Assembly (NCBI GenBank): GCA_013698305.1
Contig: JACCVC010000168.1
Span: 1 to 64,000, forward strand
Length of the DNA stretch: 64,000 nucleotides
Source: Chloroflexia bacterium
GTDB taxonomy: Bacteria > Chloroflexota > Chloroflexia > Thermomicrobiales > UBA6265
Reading direction: 5' to 3'
Made by a program: the position numbers and the translations under genes. Below are positions 60,640 through 64,000 of the stretch, one piece after another. The notes beneath the pieces were generated by a model, which worked only from the letters and a program-made list of their open reading frames with translations, was not told where the DNA came from and did not search any database. Positions within the stretch are counted from its first letter, which is position 1, and the number at the start of each line of letters is the position of its first letter.

Positions 60640-62583
60640 CTACACGTCGAGGTTCTGGACGTCTTGCGCATGGGCCTGGATGTACTTGCGCCGTGGTGGA
60701 ACAGCCGCGCCCATCAACATGTCGAACGTCTCGTCGGCTGCCTGAGCATCCTCGGCGGTGACCTGAACCAGCGTGCGACGGCTTGGGTCCATGGTGGTTT
60801 CCCACAACTGGATAGGGTTCATTTCACCGAGACCTTTGTAGCGTTGCAGTTCGACATTGTCGCCACGTTCCTTGAGGGCATTCGCCAGCTCGCGATCGTT
60901 GTAGACCCATTCCTCGCTCTTACCTCGTCCTACACGAAAGAGTGGCGGTTGCGCGATGTAGATGAAGCCGTGACGAATCAGCGGCTCGAGATGTCGATAG
61001 AAGAAGGTGAGCAAGAGCGTGCGGATGTGCGCGCCGTCGACATCGGCGTCCGTCATGATGATGATGCGGTGGTACCGAAGCTTGGAGATGTCGAATTGCT
61101 CGCCGACGGAGGTGCCGAGCGCCGTGATAATCGTGCGAATTTCGTTGTTCTGGAGCATCTTGTCGAGCCGGGCTTTCTCCACATTCAGGATCTTGCCACG
61201 TAGCGGAAGAATGGCCTGGAACCGTCGCTCTCGGCCCTGCTTGGCCGAGCCACCGGCCGAGTCGCCCTCGACGATGTAGATCTCCGACTTGGCGGGATCG
61301 CGCTCGCTGCAGTCCGCCAGCTTGCCGGGAAGGCTGAAGTTGTCGAGCCCCCCCTTGCGCTGTACGAGCTCTCGCGCCTTGCGGGCGGCCTCCCGGGCGC
61401 GAGCGGCGTTGAGGCACTTCTCGATCACTCGCCGCGATACCTGCGGATTCTCTTCGAGGAACGCGCCGAACGCTTCGTTCACGACACTCTGGACGGCGCC
61501 GGACACCTCGTTGTTGCCCAGCTTGCCCTTGGTCTGCCCCTCGAATTGCGGGTCCTCGATCTTGATGGACACGATTGCGGTGAGACCTTCGCGGACATCG
61601 TCCCCCGACAGGGCCTCATCGTTCTTGAGAAACCCATTCTTTCTTGCATAGTCGTTGATGGTACGTGTCAATGAGGTCTTGAAGCCGGTGTAGTGCGTTC
61701 CACCTTCCGCGGTATGGATGTTGTTGGCGTACGTAAACGTTGTGTCGCCGAAACTGTTGTTGTACTGCAACGCAACCTCGACATCGACCGCCCCCTGCGG
61801 CGTGGCCACTTCTCGATGCACGTAGAAGGGACGTTCGTGAATTGGCCCCTTGGTGCGGTTCAGGTGCCTGACGAACGAGACGATCCCACCTTCGAAGTAG
61901 AAAGACATCTCTTGGTCTGTGCGCTCGTCAATCAAGGTGAGCTTGAGGCCCTTGGTGAGATATGCCGTTTCACGGAACCAGTGAGCGATCGCCTCGAACT
62001 GATAATCATGTCCATTCTTGAAGATCTCGGGATCAGCAAGAAAACGCGTCGTCGTTCCGTGCGTGCCCTTCAGCGTCTTTCCGACCACGTCGACTGGCGT
62101 GGTCGGAAATCCGCGACTGTATTCCTGGCGATAGACGCCGGTGTCGCCCTTCTTGACGACTTCTACCGATGTCCACTCCGAAAGCGCGTTGACAACGGAA
62201 GCGCCTACGCCGTGCAGCCCGCCAGACACCTTGTACCCTCCGCCACCGAACTTCCCGCCGGCGTGGAGCGTCGTCATGATCACTTCGAGCGCGGATTTAT
62301 TGGACTTCTTGTGGGTGTCAACCGGGATGCCACGGCCATTGTCGACAACGGTCACGATGTTGTCGGCACCGATAGTGCAAACGATATGATCGCAGTGGCC
62401 GGCCAGGGCTTCATCGACGGAGTTGTCGACGATCTCGCGAACGAGATGATGGAGCCCTCGCTGATCGGTGTTGCCGATGTACATGCCTGGTCGCCGACGA
62501 ATACCCTCGAGTCCCTCAAGGACCTGAATCTGATCGGCGTCGTATCGTGGTTCCGAGAGGGTGTCTTTCAAAGCGGTTGCCAT
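60640..62583 (-). CDS. gyrB: DNA gyrase subunit B
   Basis: A 647-residue ATPase subunit that supercoils DNA with GyrA. The GHKL ATPase part has RRRPGMYIGNTD, VDNGRGIPVD and GGLHGVGASVVNALS. The TOPRIM part has VEGDSAGGSAKQGRERRFQAI and TDADVDGAHIRTLLL. The C-terminus RRKYIQAHAQDVQNLDV is the usual gyrase tail. ATG 62583 has AAGGAG 8 nt upstream. A ParE assignment is less likely because of that tail. dnaA, dnaN, recF and gyrA are not adjacent. Confidence 0.95.
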   Translation of the reverse strand: MATALKDTLSEPRYDADQIQVLEGLEGIRRRPGMYIGNTDQRGLHHLVREIVDNSVDEALAGHCDHIVCTIGADNIVTVVDNGRGIPVDTHKKSNKSALEVIMTTLHAGGKFGGGGYKVSGGLHGVGASVVNALSEWTSVEVVKKGDTGVYRQEYSRGFPTTPVDVVGKTLKGTHGTTTRFLADPEIFKNGHDYQFEAIAHWFRETAYLTKGLKLTLIDERTDQEMSFYFEGGIVSFVRHLNRTKGPIHERPFYVHREVATPQGAVDVEVALQYNNSFGDTTFTYANNIHTAEGGTHYTGFKTSLTRTINDYARKNGFLKNDEALSGDDVREGLTAIVSIKIEDPQFEGQTKGKLGNNEVSGAVQSVVNEAFGAFLEENPQVSRRVIEKCLNAARAREAARKARELVQRKGGLDNFSLPGKLADCSERDPAKSEIYIVEGDSAGGSAKQGRERRFQAILPLRGKILNVEKARLDKMLQNNEIRTIITALGTSVGEQFDISKLRYHRIIIMTDADVDGAHIRTLLLTFFYRHLEPLIRHGFIYIAQPPLFRVGRGKSEEWVYNDRELANALKERGDNVELQRYKGLGEMNPIQLWETTMDPSRRTLVQVTAEDAQAADETFDMLMGAAVPPRRKYIQAHAQDVQNLDV

Positions 62584-62628
62584 GTAATGTTCTCCTTTCG
62601 TAGCAAGGACTGGAACAGCCATTGATCC

Positions 62629-63708
62629 CTAGAGCAGGGTTTCCGGCGCGCCTGCGCTGCCCGTAGCGGGTGCAAATTTGTGAAGTAGTCGATTGCGGTC
62701 GTAGTAGAACATCATGCTGGCAATGGCAAGGCCGGTGCCAAGAAAGCTGTTTGCCAGGATCGCGACGGGGAGGCCGGGAGGTGACGAGATCATCAGATCC
62801 CAAAGCCTCAACGCTCCGGTCGCCAGCAGAACGCTCGCAACAGAGAACCTGACCATCGGACCGAAGAACGCCTGTGTCACCAGGGCCGACCGTTTAAGCG
62901 CCCGGATCGGGCCGATATCGTCGATAATGATTGACTCCAGAACGAAGCGTGCGTAGATCGCAACCAGGCTGGCTGCCATCACCAGGAACAGGGTCACCAG
63001 CGCGGCGAGGTTGAGCCCGAGCACCAGCAGGACCCCGGCGAACAGGACCAGCGGTACGACCAGCACGCCCGCGGCCGCCACGACCAGGGCGATGAACCCG
63101 ATGAATCGGACCCAGGACCGGACCGTGTAGGTTAGAAGCGCGCCGGCCGACATCGGTCGGCGGGTGATCGCCATGGCAAGTGGCACTCGCCAACTCACGG
63201 CGACGAGTGAGGCAATCACCAGGAACACCACACCGAGGCCGAGTATGCCGACGATGCTTCCCGGATCGGTGAGATTCCGGCCAATGTCGGCCCAGATCGT
63301 CGGTAGGTCCCGACGATCGACACCGTCCGTCAATCCAGGCGCGAAGACGTTGGCGACGACGTTGAACAGGTTGTCCTGGGACAACCCTGAGAAGACGGAA
63401 GGGATCATGGCCGCCAGCAGATCGTTGAGTCGAGATGTCTCGCCCAATAGTGTCAACTGGTCGGCGGCAAGCTCACCATTTTCGCCGCCCTGATCGATCA
63501 TCAGGTCCACGAGGGGCGAGGTGATACGCGTGATCGGAATCTGGATACCGAGCCAGAGCAGAAGGTCGAGCATGATTGGGATGACGAGCAGCCACGGACG
63601 GCCGAGGGGAAGCGACAGACCAGAGGCCATGGTTTCGTTAACTCCGGAGATATCGCGAGATGCCTCACGGAGTTTTTCGTTTGCCGCTGGTGACAGTCGT
63701 CGATTCAC
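62629..63708 (-). CDS. Multi-pass membrane protein of unknown function
   Basis: A 359-residue protein with about six hydrophobic segments, the first at residues 38-57 and the others between about residues 145 and 340. A soluble loop lies between residues 60 and 135. The late membrane region includes the RFVLESIIIDDIGPIRALKRSA segment, seen in glycerophosphoryl-diester-like and DUF-type membrane families. No function is assigned. The start is GTG 63708, overlapping the previous stop as GTGA. It precedes gyrB by 45 nt. Confidence 0.7.
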   Translation of the reverse strand: MNRRLSPAANEKLREASRDISGVNETMASGLSLPLGRPWLLVIPIMLDLLLWLGIQIPITRITSPLVDLMIDQGGENGELAADQLTLLGETSRLNDLLAAMIPSVFSGLSQDNLFNVVANVFAPGLTDGVDRRDLPTIWADIGRNLTDPGSIVGILGLGVVFLVIASLVAVSWRVPLAMAITRRPMSAGALLTYTVRSWVRFIGFIALVVAAAGVLVVPLVLFAGVLLVLGLNLAALVTLFLVMAASLVAIYARFVLESIIIDDIGPIRALKRSALVTQAFFGPMVRFSVASVLLATGALRLWDLMISSPPGLPVAILANSFLGTGLAIASMMFYYDRNRLLHKFAPATGSAGAPETLL

Positions 63709-64000
63709 GCCAATCCCATTTCGTCGAGTTGAAGCTCGTCAAATCCCAGGTGATGCCCGAGTTCATGCAGGACGGTGACCCTGATCTGGTGATCCAGCTC
63801 GGGACCTGAACCGAAGGCACGCAAGAGTGGTCCCCAGAAGAGCGTGATCTGGTCCGGGACCACCATCGAATAGCCACCGTCACGCGCGTTGCGGGGAATC
63901 CCGTGATACAGGCCAAACAACTCGTCGCTGTCGTCCTGCGCGGACTCGCGATGGACGGCTCGCGGTTCTGATTCAACGACCACCGCGACGTTGTCGAGGT
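63705..64000 (-). CDS. Metallopeptidase-family (minimal zincin) protein, 5' end cut by window
   Basis: A small zinc metalloprotease-like protein with HELGHHLGFDE, matching HExxHxxGF. The segment ELDHQIRVTVLHELGHH and upstream DQITLFWGPLLRAF fit the minimal-zincin family common in high-GC bacteria. The frame is open to the window edge: LDNVAVVVESEP is the family N-terminal half. So the true start lies beyond 64000 and the internal GTG at 63983 is not the start. It overlaps the membrane-protein gene by 4 nt. Confidence 0.85.
   Translation of the reverse strand, partial: LDNVAVVVESEPRAVHRESAQDDSDELFGLYHGIPRNARDGGYSMVVPDQITLFWGPLLRAFGSGPELDHQIRVTVLHELGHHLGFDELQLDEMGLA

Noticed and set aside
61693..62625. 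Plus-strand open frame opposite gyrB
   Set aside because: Antisense to the gyrase ATPase domain; no independent evidence.

Overview
The window is high-GC, gene-dense chromosomal DNA from a free-living bacterium. Several things point to Chloroflexota, most likely the Thermomicrobia side: a large SRP RNA, the CphB/CphA pair, a fused homocysteine methyltransferase/MTHF reductase, and many TTG/GTG starts. This placement is inferred from gene content; no marker search was possible. I see no tRNA, rRNA, CRISPR array, prophage or complete insertion sequence. The sequence is mostly core chromosome, with two small non-coding repeat families in intergenic gaps.

Layout. 1-5.0 kb (mostly minus): a truncated PAP2 membrane phosphatase, a [2Fe-2S] thioredoxin-like ferredoxin, a FixX-type ferredoxin, prfB (RF2) with a programmed +1 frameshift, one plus-strand membrane-anchored unknown, and parB. 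5.2-11.6 kb (plus): a CPBP protease, a stand-alone CphA-like Mur ligase, moaA, an AzgA-type purine permease and a D-2-hydroxyacid dehydrogenase. 11.6-19.2 kb (minus): moaB-hisS-PIG-L deacetylase-galactokinase-like, rplS-rnhB-yraN, and the metH/metF fusion. 19.5-25.3 kb (plus): cphB-cphA-dUTPase-like, an unknown gene, a ferredoxin and the SRP RNA. 25.4-28.3 kb (minus): sdhA-sdhB-membrane protein. 28.6-35.8 kb (plus): M20 peptidase, dinG-glpX, rho. 35.9-47.2 kb is a run of fourteen minus-strand genes (a small membrane protein, a NUDIX-like protein, uvrB, a secreted protein, aroQ, pepQ, efp, accB, xseA, xseB, a HypE-like protein, a glutaredoxin-like protein, a T2 asparaginase and a methyltransferase). 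47.4-49.5 kb: an unknown plus-strand gene, tyrA and an SH3b-like protein. 50-59.4 kb (plus): the translation cluster nusA-rnpM-infB-rbfA-nrnA-truB-ribF, then infC-rpmI-rplT-rRNA methyltransferase, then HU. 59.5-64 kb (minus): plsX, gyrB, a membrane protein and a truncated metallopeptidase.

How the genes work together. The clearest pathway is nitrogen-storage polymer metabolism. CphA would make a multi-L-arginyl-poly-L-aspartate type polymer and CphB would cut it to beta-Asp-Arg dipeptides. A distant T2-family N-terminal-nucleophile hydrolase is a possible dipeptide-cleaving partner (inference). The stand-alone Mur ligase at 6.2 kb resembles CphA with the ATP-grasp half removed and has no obvious assigned job. 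The 50-59 kb block is a classic transcription/translation cluster but lacks rimP.

Points of interest outside ordinary genes are REP-like palindromes ending in CCCTACG (one as an inverted pair), a 104-bp MITE-like inverted repeat beside yraN, the prfB frameshift site, an ATT start for infC, and structured leaders before rho and nusA.
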